Source: an uncultured Bacteroidota bacterium
GTDB lineage: Bacteria; Bacteroidota; Bacteroidia; B-17B0; Aurantibacillaceae
Assembly (NCBI GenBank): GCA_903923915.1
Contig: CAIXZI010000299.1
Span: 1-10,697 of the forward strand
DNA length: 10,697 bases
Reading direction: 5' to 3'
How positions within the stretch are numbered: position 1 is the stretch's first letter; each line of letters opens with the position of its first letter. A program made the position numbers and the translations under genes. This document shows positions 1 to 6,337 of the stretch, in pieces. Under the pieces are notes generated by a model. The model did no database searches. It was given only the letters and a program-made list of their open reading frames with translations, and had not been told where the DNA came from.

Positions 1-1789
1 TCTTAGCGTCCATTTTATCTTTCAAGTCAGATAACGCAGAAATATCACCTAATGTTGTTCTATCTTGCGAATCTTTTACTTTTTTAACCGCTTTTTTGGT
101 TTCTTCTTTTTCGTCGGCTTTAGCTGTTTTTTCAGCTTTTTCATGAGCGCGTTTTTCTTCTTCGTGCGTACGAGCGTGTGATACTACAATACGTTTAGAA
201 TCTTTATTAAACTCAATTACTTTAAACTCAAGAACTTCTTCAACGCCAGCTTGTTTTTTGTCAGCTTTAATTAAATGTTTGCTTGGGTTAAAACCTTCAA
301 CACCATAAGGTAAACCAATTACAGCTCCTTTATCGTTTACTGAAAGAACAGTTCCTGTGTGTACTGAATCTTCTGTGAAGATAGTTTCAAATACATCCCA
401 TGGATTTTCTTCCAATTGTTTGTGGCCTAATGATAAACGACGGTTTTCAGCATCAATTTCTAATACAGAAACGTCCATTTTATCACCTACTTTAGTAAAT
501 TCTGATGGATGCTTGATTTTTTTGCTCCAAGATAAATCAGAGATATGTACTAAACCATCAACACCTTCTTCTAATTCAACAAATACGCCGAAGTTAGTGA
601 AGTTACGAACGGTACCTGTGTGACGAGAACCTTTTGGATATTTAGTTGTGATGAACGACCAAGGATCAGGAGTTAATTGTTTAACACCTAAGCTCATTTT
701 ACGCTCTTCTCTGTCTAAAGTTAATACAACAGCTTCTACTTCTTCGCCCACTTTTAAGAAATCTTGTGCGGTACGTAAATGCTGGCTCCAGCTCATTTCA
801 CTAACGTGAATTAAACCTTCAACACCTGGTTGTACTTCAATAAATGCGCCATAATCAGCTAAAACAACTACTTTACCTTTTACTTTATCACCAACTTTAA
901 TGTCAGCGCTAAGTCCATCCCAAGGATGAGCAGATAATTGTTTTAAACCAAGGGCAATACGTTTTTTGTCATCATCAAAATCAAGGATAACCACGTTGAT
1001 TTTCTCATCCAATTTAACAATTTCTTCCGGATGAGAGATACGGCCCCAAGATAGATCAGTAATGTGGATTAATCCATCAACACCACCAAGATCAATAAAC
1101 ACACCATAAGAAGTGATGTTTTTAACTGTACCTTCAAGTACCTGACCTTTTTCTAATTTAGATATAATTTCGCGTTTTTGAGTTTCTAATTCAGCTTCAA
1201 TTAAAGCTTTATGAGATACTACAACGTTTTTAAATTCATTGTTGATTTTTACAACTTTAAATTCCATTGTTTTACCAACGTAAACATCGTAATCACGAAT
1301 TGGTTTTACGTCAATTTGAGATCCCGGTAAAAATGCTTCGATACCAAATACGTCAACAATAAGTCCGCCTTTAGTACGGCATTTAACGTATCCTTTAATA
1401 ATTTCATTAGTTTCAAGTGCTTTACAAACTTTATCCCAAGATGCAGTTGCACGAGCACGTTTGTGAGACAAAATTAATTGTCCACCTGCGTCTTCTTGTT
1501 GTTCAACAAATACAGGAATTTTGTCTCCTGCTTTTAAATCAGGATTGTATTTAAATTCGTTACGAGGAATAACGCCATCCGATTTGTAACCAATGTTAAC
1601 AACAACTTCGCGTGCGTTAACAGCAACTACAGTACCTTCAATTACTTCAAGGTTTACAATAGTTTTAAGGGTTTTTTCATACAAATCTTCAAGACGCTGA
1701 CGATCCATTAAAGAATAGCTGTCTTGTTTTTTTCCAACTAAACTCCAATCAAAATCGGCAGTAGTAGTTTCTGTGTGTTTTTCGGTCAT
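1..1789 (-). CDS. rpsA: 30S ribosomal protein S1, C-terminus cut by window edge
   Basis: The ATG at 1789-1787 opens a frame of 596 codons that runs off the left edge without a stop. S1 binds mRNA on the 30S subunit and helps load it for initiation, which matters in a phylum that makes little use of Shine-Dalgarno pairing. Six S1 (OB-fold) repeats are visible at roughly residues 47-117, 132-197, 210-283, 296-370, 383-460 and 476-543. Repeats 3-5 carry the classic signature (for example YGVFIDL, then GLIHITDLSW), while repeats 1, 2 and 6 are divergent, as in other S1 proteins. After residue 543 comes a Lys/Glu-rich tail ending with SALSDLKDKMDAK at the edge, so little of the protein is probably missing. 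The start is supported by the clean upstream leader. Identification is from the repeat architecture; I see no disruption. Confidence 0.97.
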   Translation of the reverse strand, partial: MTEKHTETTTADFDWSLVGKKQDSYSLMDRQRLEDLYEKTLKTIVNLEVIEGTVVAVNAREVVVNIGYKSDGVIPRNEFKYNPDLKAGDKIPVFVEQQEDAGGQLILSHKRARATASWDKVCKALETNEIIKGYVKCRTKGGLIVDVFGIEAFLPGSQIDVKPIRDYDVYVGKTMEFKVVKINNEFKNVVVSHKALIEAELETQKREIISKLEKGQVLEGTVKNITSYGVFIDLGGVDGLIHITDLSWGRISHPEEIVKLDEKINVVILDFDDDKKRIALGLKQLSAHPWDGLSADIKVGDKVKGKVVVLADYGAFIEVQPGVEGLIHVSEMSWSQHLRTAQDFLKVGEEVEAVVLTLDREERKMSLGVKQLTPDPWSFITTKYPKGSRHTGTVRNFTNFGVFVELEEGVDGLVHISDLSWSKKIKHPSEFTKVGDKMDVSVLEIDAENRRLSLGHKQLEENPWDVFETIFTEDSVHTGTVLSVNDKGAVIGLPYGVEGFNPSKHLIKADKKQAGVEEVLEFKVIEFNKDSKRIVVSHARTHEEEKRAHEKAEKTAKADEKEETKKAVKKVKDSQDRTTLGDISALSDLKDKMDAK

Positions 1790-1855
1790 TTTACTTTACT
1801 TGTATCTGTTGCGTAAGGGCGCATCAGAGGGGTTTATAATTATGTTTATTTAATA

Positions 1856-1873
1856 CCACTTCCCTCAAAGTGG
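1856..1873 (-). promoter_or_regulatory. Hairpin at the predicted 5' end of the rpsA leader
   Basis: CCACTT (1856-1861) and AAGTGG (1868-1873) form a perfect 6-bp stem around a 6-nt loop. If the TATATTTG box just upstream is the promoter, the hairpin sits at or very near the first transcribed bases of the rpsA mRNA. A second AAGTGG copy lies at 1891-1896, upstream of the box, so an alternative pairing exists in the DNA but probably not in the RNA. A role in mRNA stability or S1 autoregulation is inference. Confidence 0.4.
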
Positions 1874-1877
1874 GCTA

Positions 1878-1885
1878 CAAATATA
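1878..1885 (-). promoter_or_regulatory. Candidate rpsA promoter, -7 box
   Basis: Read on the minus strand, this is TATATTTG, a perfect match to the Bacteroidota -7 consensus TAnnTTTG. It lies 88 nt upstream of the rpsA ATG. The -33 position shows only a weak CTTT at 1906-1909 (20-nt spacer). Transcription would begin near 1871, leaving a leader of about 80 nt. The match is seen; the promoter role is inferred. Confidence 0.5.
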
Positions 1886-1933
1886 CCACAAAGTGGCGGC
1901 GTATTAAAGTTATTTTTTTTAAATGACTGATTT

Positions 1934-1975
1934 TTAGCCTTTAAAATTGAATTTTAACATTTGGAATGAGGCTAA
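1934..1975 (-). repeat. Inverted repeat spanning the permease stop codon
   Basis: TTAGCCT (1934-1940) and AGGCTAA (1969-1975) are perfect 7-nt inverted arms. The right arm contains the TAG stop codon of the permease gene. Inside the loop is a second AT-only palindrome around 1941-1956. On the minus strand the structure is not followed by a U run, so it does not meet the rule for an intrinsic terminator. It may mark the 3' end of the peptidase-permease transcript by another route. Confidence 0.35.
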
Positions 1976-3270
1976 TTTTGCCCTCTTTTACCCCAAAAGT
2001 AGATTGGCAAGCCCGCCAGTACTATTAAAACGCCATATATGGAAGATTCCATTTTAGAGGTAAAGCCATAATAAAGTATCCAGCCATTGATTAGTAAAAA
2101 AAGTATAGGCGTAACTGGGTAACCCCAAGTTTTATAACTTAAAGAGGCTGTTGTGCTTCGTTTGCGTAAGATAAACACTCCGAAAACTGTAAGGGTAGTG
2201 AAAAGGGTTAAAGTAAAGCCTATCAACTCTAACACCTGATTGAATTGTGCAGTTAAAATAAGCACCACTGATACCACCGATTGAAATATAACCGCCACAT
2301 AAGGCACATCATTTTTGTTTTTTGTAGCAAAAAAATTAAGAGCTTTTACATCACTACCAATGGCTGAAATTACACGCGGTCCGGCCAATATCATAGCACT
2401 GATAGATGAAACCAATAGTAATGAAATTACCATACTCATAACGTTGCCCATTTGTGCGCCAAAAATGTGTGTAGCACTTATATGCCCTATTTCAATTTGT
2501 CCTTTTAAATCATCAACAGGTGTAGAATAAAGAAACAACATGTTTAACAACACATATAACACACTAACTAGTAGGGTGCCCACTAATAAAGACCTTGGTA
2601 AATTTTTCTGCGGATTTTCAATCTCACCTGTAATATAGGCTGCTGCATTCCAACCACTGTAAGAATAAGATACCCAAAACAATGAAATGGCAAAGGCCGC
2701 ATTGGCAAATACATCATTGAAAGAATTACTATCAGGTAGAAAAGAAATTATATGCGTTGGCGTAGCAAAAATAAATCCACAAATAATAAATAAGCTAACA
2801 AATGCTATTTTAAACCACGTTGCATATCGCTGAAAAGCCGCACCAGATTTAATGTTTGTGGCATGAATAGCAGTTATAATCAACACAACAATCAGTGCTA
2901 TAAATGTTGGATTTACAGTTGAAAAAACACTGTTTACATATTTACCTAATGCCATAGATGCTAATGCCACAGGAGCCGCAAAACCTACCGTTGAAGAAAC
3001 CCATCCGCTTAAAAAACCAACCACCGGATGGTATAATTTTGAAAGATAATTATACTCGCCTCCCGATTGTGGAAAAGCAGCACCAACTTCGCCATACACC
3101 AAAGCACCGCACAAAGCCATAACACCACCAATAACCCAAAGCAACACAATAGCAAATGCAGATTGTATACCCAATACTTGAAAACCTATGCTGGTAAATA
3201 CACCTGTACCAATCATGTTGGCAACAACAATGGCAACGGCCGTATTAAAACTAATTTTGGGTGAGGACAT
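1972..3270 (-). CDS. APC-family amino acid permease, 12 TM segments
   Basis: A 432-residue inner-membrane transporter of the amino acid-polyamine-organocation (APC) family. The N-terminus holds the family's unwound TM1 motif, MIGTGVF (residues 19-25), where substrate carboxyl and amino groups are bound. It is followed by a TM2/loop stretch typical of the family: GALVYGEVGAAFPQSGGEY at residues 55-73. I count about 12 hydrophobic segments, near residues 10-30, 38-60, 84-108, 122-139, 153-171, 188-213, 229-247, 276-296, 322-340, 347-368, 386-403 and 410-427, so length and topology are normal. The closest subgroup by eye is the LAT/basic amino acid type; the substrate cannot be read from the sequence. 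The ATG lies 3 nt after the stop codon of the upstream peptidase gene, which implies cotranscription and probable translational coupling. The gene is intact. Confidence 0.9.
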   Translation of the reverse strand: MSSPKISFNTAVAIVVANMIGTGVFTSIGFQVLGIQSAFAIVLLWVIGGVMALCGALVYGEVGAAFPQSGGEYNYLSKLYHPVVGFLSGWVSSTVGFAAPVALASMALGKYVNSVFSTVNPTFIALIVVLIITAIHATNIKSGAAFQRYATWFKIAFVSLFIICGFIFATPTHIISFLPDSNSFNDVFANAAFAISLFWVSYSYSGWNAAAYITGEIENPQKNLPRSLLVGTLLVSVLYVLLNMLFLYSTPVDDLKGQIEIGHISATHIFGAQMGNVMSMVISLLLVSSISAMILAGPRVISAIGSDVKALNFFATKNKNDVPYVAVIFQSVVSVVLILTAQFNQVLELIGFTLTLFTTLTVFGVFILRKRSTTASLSYKTWGYPVTPILFLLINGWILYYGFTSKMESSIYGVLIVLAGLPIYFWGKRGQN

Positions 3271-3273
3271 ATT

Positions 3274-4245
3274 TTAGTCGAACGACTGCGTTGATTGCTG
3301 TGATGCCTGTAACATTTGCTGGTACTGTTCCGGACTTAAATCGTTATAATAAAAATTGATAGGATTAATTTTTTGGTTGTTTTTAATAACCTCGTAATGC
3401 AAATGTGGCGCGGTACTCAAGCCTGTGCTACCAACTAAACCAACCAATTCTCCACGTTTAATTTTTTGTCCGGGATGTACGCTTATTCTGCTTAAATGTC
3501 CGTATAAAGTTTGATAACCAAAGCTATGGTCAACAACAACATGATTACCATAACCTTGCATAGCAGCATCAGCCTGTGCAACAACACCATCACCGGTTGC
3601 ATACACTGGTGTTCCTTCAGCTGCAGGGAAATCCATACCAGGATGCATTTCTTGTGTTTTGTATATTGGATGCGTTCTCCAGCCATAACCGCCCGGTTGG
3701 TGAATTAAGCTCTTAATGTTCATTGGCATAATGGCCGGAATAGAATTAAGCATCTGTTCCTTGTTATGCGCCAACTTCAACACATCATCAAACGATTTTG
3801 ATTGAATATAAAGTTGTTTTAAAAGCACATCTAACTTTTTAGAAGTCTCTTGCATAAGCTCGGTGCTCTCAAAACCTTCTAAGTTTTTATAACGATCACT
3901 TCCTCCAAAACCCGCTTTGCGTATGCTGCTTGGTATAGGTTCTGCCTCAAAAATAACGCGGTAAATGTTGTTATCACGGTCTTGCAAATCTGCCAAAACA
4001 GTTTGAGCCATGTTCATTTTCTGGCTTAGTAAATCATATTCAAGCTCTAATTTCTCAATTTCGCGATGTAGTTTTTTCTCCTTTGGCGAGTCTAAAAACT
4101 TATAGGCTAAAATAATGGTAATGGTAGCAAATACAGTGCCTGTAGCCAAATACGACAGTAATTTCAGCCCACGTTCTTTCCACGTAGTATGAACCTTTTC
4201 GTACGTAAGGCTTTTGGTGTTAAACTTGTATTTTATTTTACTCAT
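3274..4245 (-). CDS. Membrane-anchored M23 family metallopeptidase
   Basis: A 323-residue predicted peptidoglycan endopeptidase (M23/LytM, zinc-dependent) that cleaves peptide cross-links in the cell wall. From the ATG at 4245 the order is: a basic cytoplasmic N-terminus, one TM segment at about 27-48, a coiled-coil-like charged stretch at about 52-92, a linker, and the M23 domain at about 180-300. Zinc ligands are visible as HPGMD (H201, D205) and HLH (H281, H283), with the additional active-site histidine in YGHLS (H250). All catalytic residues are present, so this is an active-type M23 and not a degenerate EnvC/NlpD-like activator. An in-frame TTG at 4263 would add six residues, but it overlaps the predicted -7 box, so I prefer the ATG. 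The gene heads a two-gene unit with the permease. The short Gln-rich C-terminal tail is not part of the domain. Confidence 0.92.
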   Translation of the reverse strand: MSKIKYKFNTKSLTYEKVHTTWKERGLKLLSYLATGTVFATITIILAYKFLDSPKEKKLHREIEKLELEYDLLSQKMNMAQTVLADLQDRDNNIYRVIFEAEPIPSSIRKAGFGGSDRYKNLEGFESTELMQETSKKLDVLLKQLYIQSKSFDDVLKLAHNKEQMLNSIPAIMPMNIKSLIHQPGGYGWRTHPIYKTQEMHPGMDFPAAEGTPVYATGDGVVAQADAAMQGYGNHVVVDHSFGYQTLYGHLSRISVHPGQKIKRGELVGLVGSTGLSTAPHLHYEVIKNNQKINPINFYYNDLSPEQYQQMLQASQQSTQSFD

Positions 4246-4260
4246 GGTAAAAAAGCAAGG

Positions 4261-4290
4261 CAAAAATAAGAATAAAGGCTAAATTTGCAA
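4261..4290 (-). promoter_or_regulatory. Promoter for the M23 peptidase-permease unit
   Basis: On the minus strand, TTG (4290-4288) is separated by exactly 19 nt from TATTTTTG (4268-4261). This matches the Bacteroidota TTG-N19-TAnnTTTG promoter in both boxes and in spacing. The ATG at 4245 follows 15 nt after the -7 box, giving a leader of only about 10 nt. This is the best-matching promoter in the window. Confidence 0.7.
4280..4287 (+). promoter_or_regulatory. Candidate thiolase promoter, -7 box
   Basis: TAAATTTG is a perfect match to TAnnTTTG on the plus strand, 48 nt upstream of the thiolase ATG. No convincing -33 TTG occurs 17-23 nt upstream. The box lies between the two boxes of the oppositely directed peptidase promoter, so the two promoters overlap and RNA polymerase could not occupy both at once. 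Confidence 0.5.
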
Positions 4291-4296
4291 CTGCAA
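4285..4296. promoter_or_regulatory. Palindrome overlapping both divergent promoters
   Basis: TTGCA-AC-TGCAA is a perfect 5-bp inverted repeat with a 2-nt centre. It covers the -33 TTG of the peptidase promoter and the end of the thiolase -7 box. Its position would suit an operator controlling both directions, but the arms are short and no regulator gene is nearby, so this is inference. Confidence 0.3.
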
Positions 4297-4301
4297 TTTT
4301 G

Positions 4302-4316
4302 CTATCTGCAAGATAG
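4302..4316 (+). promoter_or_regulatory. Leader hairpin upstream of the thiolase gene
   Basis: CTATCT-GCA-AGATAG forms a perfect 6-bp stem with a 3-nt loop in the predicted thiolase 5' leader, ending 19 nt before the ATG. There is no downstream T run, so it is not a terminator. It may stabilise the leader, or it may be an operator at the DNA level. Confidence 0.3.
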
Positions 4317-4335
4317 GCATTAAAACAACTGAAAT

Positions 4336-5544
4336 ATGAAACAAGAAGCATTTATAATAGACGGCATAAGAACTCCCATTGGTAATTTTGGTGGAACACT
4401 AAGCGAAGTACGCCCTGATGATTTAGCAACACTTGTACTAAAAGAATTATTAAAACGAAATCCTAAAATAGACCCTGCCGCTATTGAAGATGTTATTTTA
4501 GGTTGTGCTAACCAAGCCGGAGAAGACAACCGCAACGTGGCTCGTATGGCTTTATTGATGGCAGGTTATCCAATTAATGTAGCCGGTCAAACCGTAAACC
4601 GCTTATGCGCATCTGGGCTTAATGCTTGTATGGAAGCTGCACGTGGTTTAATGCTTGGAGATGGAATGTTATATGTGGGTGGTGGCGTTGAAAATATGAC
4701 TCGTGGCCCGTGGATTATTAGTAAAACAAGCTCGGCCTTTGGCAGAGATGCACAAATGTTTGATAGCAGCTTTGGCTGGAGATTTATCAATCCAAAATTA
4801 AAAGAAATGTACGGCGTTGACAGTATGGGCGATACTGCCGAAAATGTTGCCGAACAATATAAAATTAATAGAGAAGATCAAGATAAATTTGCTTTACACT
4901 CGCAGTTAAAAGCTGCAAAAGCATTAGAGTCTGGCCGTTTGGCTGAAGAAATTATTTCAGTTTCTATTCCGCAAAAAAAAGGAGAACCAAAAATATTTGG
5001 TCACGATGAATTTATAAAACCACACTCAAGTTTAGAAACATTAGCTAAACTAAAACCTGCCTTTAAAAAAGATGGAACCGTTACCGCAGGAAATGCATCT
5101 GGTTTAAATGACGGAGCAGCCGCTTTATTACTTGCATCTACCGAAGGTGTAAAACAATTTGGCTTAAAACCTTTAGCTCGTGTTGTATCGATGGGAGTAG
5201 CCGGTGTTGAGCCACGTATTATGGGCATTGGCCCAATTGAAGCTGCTAAAAAAGCCTTACAGCGCGCCAACCTTACTTTTAACGATATGGATATTATTGA
5301 GTTAAATGAGGCCTTTGCTGCACAAAGTTTAGCGTGTATTCGTGCTTGGGGATTGGCTGATGATGATGCTCGTATTAATCCTAACGGTGGTGCTATTGCC
5401 ATTGGTCACCCGTTGGGCATGAGCGGCGCACGTATTTTAAATACCGCTGCTTTAGAACTTCATAAACAAAATAAAAAATACGCGTTGGTTACTATGTGCA
5501 TTGGCGTTGGGCAAGGTTACGCTGTTATAATTGAACGTGCATAA
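4336..5544 (+). CDS. Acetyl-CoA acyltransferase, 3-oxoadipyl-CoA thiolase type
   Basis: A 402-residue thiolase of normal family length. Thiolases cleave 3-oxoacyl-CoA with CoA to release acetyl-CoA, or run the reverse condensation. The nucleophilic cysteine is C91 in NRLCASGLNA. NEAFAAQ (324-330), GGAIAIGHPLGMSGAR (351-366, H358) and the second active-site cysteine C388 in CIGVGQG are all intact. The stretches GCANQAGEDNRNVAR (56-70) and FGWRFINPKLKEMYGVDSM (146-164) resemble the PcaF/PaaJ 3-oxoadipyl-CoA thiolase subgroup. None of the other aromatic-degradation genes is present here, however, and in Bacteroidota such thiolases are often simply annotated as fatty-acid beta-oxidation enzymes. 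Substrate is therefore left open and no symbol is given. The gene starts the plus-strand run that continues with the ComB-like gene. Confidence 0.93.
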   Translation: MKQEAFIIDGIRTPIGNFGGTLSEVRPDDLATLVLKELLKRNPKIDPAAIEDVILGCANQAGEDNRNVARMALLMAGYPINVAGQTVNRLCASGLNACMEAARGLMLGDGMLYVGGGVENMTRGPWIISKTSSAFGRDAQMFDSSFGWRFINPKLKEMYGVDSMGDTAENVAEQYKINREDQDKFALHSQLKAAKALESGRLAEEIISVSIPQKKGEPKIFGHDEFIKPHSSLETLAKLKPAFKKDGTVTAGNASGLNDGAAALLLASTEGVKQFGLKPLARVVSMGVAGVEPRIMGIGPIEAAKKALQRANLTFNDMDIIELNEAFAAQSLACIRAWGLADDDARINPNGGAIAIGHPLGMSGARILNTAALELHKQNKKYALVTMCIGVGQGYAVIIERA

Positions 5545-5571
5545 CGAAGTTAAAATTGAAAATTAATAAGT

Positions 5572-5589
5572 TAAAAGGAGAGCCTTTTA
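5572..5589 (+). terminator. Small hairpin between thiolase and comB-like gene
   Basis: TAAAAGG-AGAG-CCTTTTA makes a perfect 7-bp stem with a 4-nt loop, followed by CATTTTAAATT, a poor T tract. It could be a weak terminator or processing site between the two genes. The left arm includes AAAAGGAG, which resembles a Shine-Dalgarno sequence. It sits 20 nt before the ATG, too far for normal use, and would be sequestered by this stem. Confidence 0.3.
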
Positions 5590-5600
5590 CATTTTAAATT

Positions 5601-6326
5601 ATGAATTCTACATTAAAAATTGATGCTTGTTTTTCTCCGTACCTGTATCCTGTATATGCCGATACCGAAAGTATTGTAGTGGTTATTGATGTGTTTAGAG
5701 CTACCTCTGCTATATGTGTAGCCTTTGCCAATGGTGCCGAAAAAATAATTCCGGTGGCAAGTGTTGAAGAAGCTATGCAATATAAACAACAAGGCATGCT
5801 TGCCGGTGCTGAAAGAAATGCCATTAAATTAGAAGGCTTTGATTTTGGAAATTCGCCTTACGATTATATGGGCGAACATGTAAAAGGCAAAACCATTGCT
5901 TTAACTACAACCAATGGTACACAAGCCATTGAGGCCGCACGACAAGCTTATAAAGTTGTCATAGGTTCTTTTTTAAATATAGATGTTTTGTGCGATTGGT
6001 TAATTAAGCAAAATAGAAACGTGTTGCTTTTATGTTCGGGATGGAAAAACAAATTCAACTTAGAAGACTCGCTTTTTGCGGGTGCTGTTACTCAACAGAT
6101 GTTGGATAAAAGTAAAAATTACAGTTTGGGTGATGGATGTTTAGCGCTTAAATATTTATATGAAATTGGTAAAGATAAACCTACCAAGTTTTTAAACTAT
6201 TCTATGCACAAACAACGCTTTGCTAATCTGCATTTAAAAAAAGATATACGTTATTGCCTGATGCCAAACTCTGCCCCTGTTGTGCCTGTGCTTGAAGGAA
6301 AGTTTTTGATGAAGGCCCGATTATAA
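5601..6326 (+). CDS. comB: 2-phosphosulfolactate phosphatase family protein (ComB-like)
   Basis: A 241-residue protein of the ComB family, whose founding archaeal member is a Mg-dependent phosphatase that converts 2-phosphosulfolactate to sulfolactate in coenzyme M synthesis. Family blocks appear in the expected order: VVIDVFRATSAI (27-38), AGAERNAIKLEGFDFGNSP (68-86), TTTNGTQAI (102-110), IGSFLN (121-126) and LLLCSGWKNKFNLEDSLFAGA (142-162). Length is normal and no block is missing. Homologues are common in bacteria that make no coenzyme M, and their physiological substrate there is poorly established, so the name describes the family and not a proven reaction. No sulfolactate synthase or other sulfonate gene lies in the window. 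The ATG at 5601 is the natural start. The next gene begins 11 nt after the stop, suggesting cotranscription. The symbol is by family only. Confidence 0.9.
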   Translation: MNSTLKIDACFSPYLYPVYADTESIVVVIDVFRATSAICVAFANGAEKIIPVASVEEAMQYKQQGMLAGAERNAIKLEGFDFGNSPYDYMGEHVKGKTIALTTTNGTQAIEAARQAYKVVIGSFLNIDVLCDWLIKQNRNVLLLCSGWKNKFNLEDSLFAGAVTQQMLDKSKNYSLGDGCLALKYLYEIGKDKPTKFLNYSMHKQRFANLHLKKDIRYCLMPNSAPVVPVLEGKFLMKARL

Positions 6327-6337
6327 TTTTAAAACCT

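Noticed and set aside
357..623. 88-codon plus-strand open frame inside rpsA
   Set aside because: Antisense to S1 repeats 5-6, with Ser/Thr/Asn-rich translation typical of a reversed coding strand. No promoter or homology signal.
4246..4263. Six-residue upstream extension of the M23 peptidase from a TTG codon
   Set aside because: The TTG lies inside the predicted -7 promoter box, so it would probably not be transcribed. The ATG at 4245 has normal spacing.
5001..5402. 133-codon open frame on the minus strand inside the thiolase gene
   Set aside because: It lies wholly antisense to a well-conserved thiolase, and its translation is low-complexity with no recognisable motif. It is a shadow frame.
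5573..5580. AAAAGGAG as a Shine-Dalgarno sequence for the ComB-like gene
   Set aside because: It is 20 nt from the ATG, is sequestered in a 7-bp stem, and the other genes here do not use such sites.
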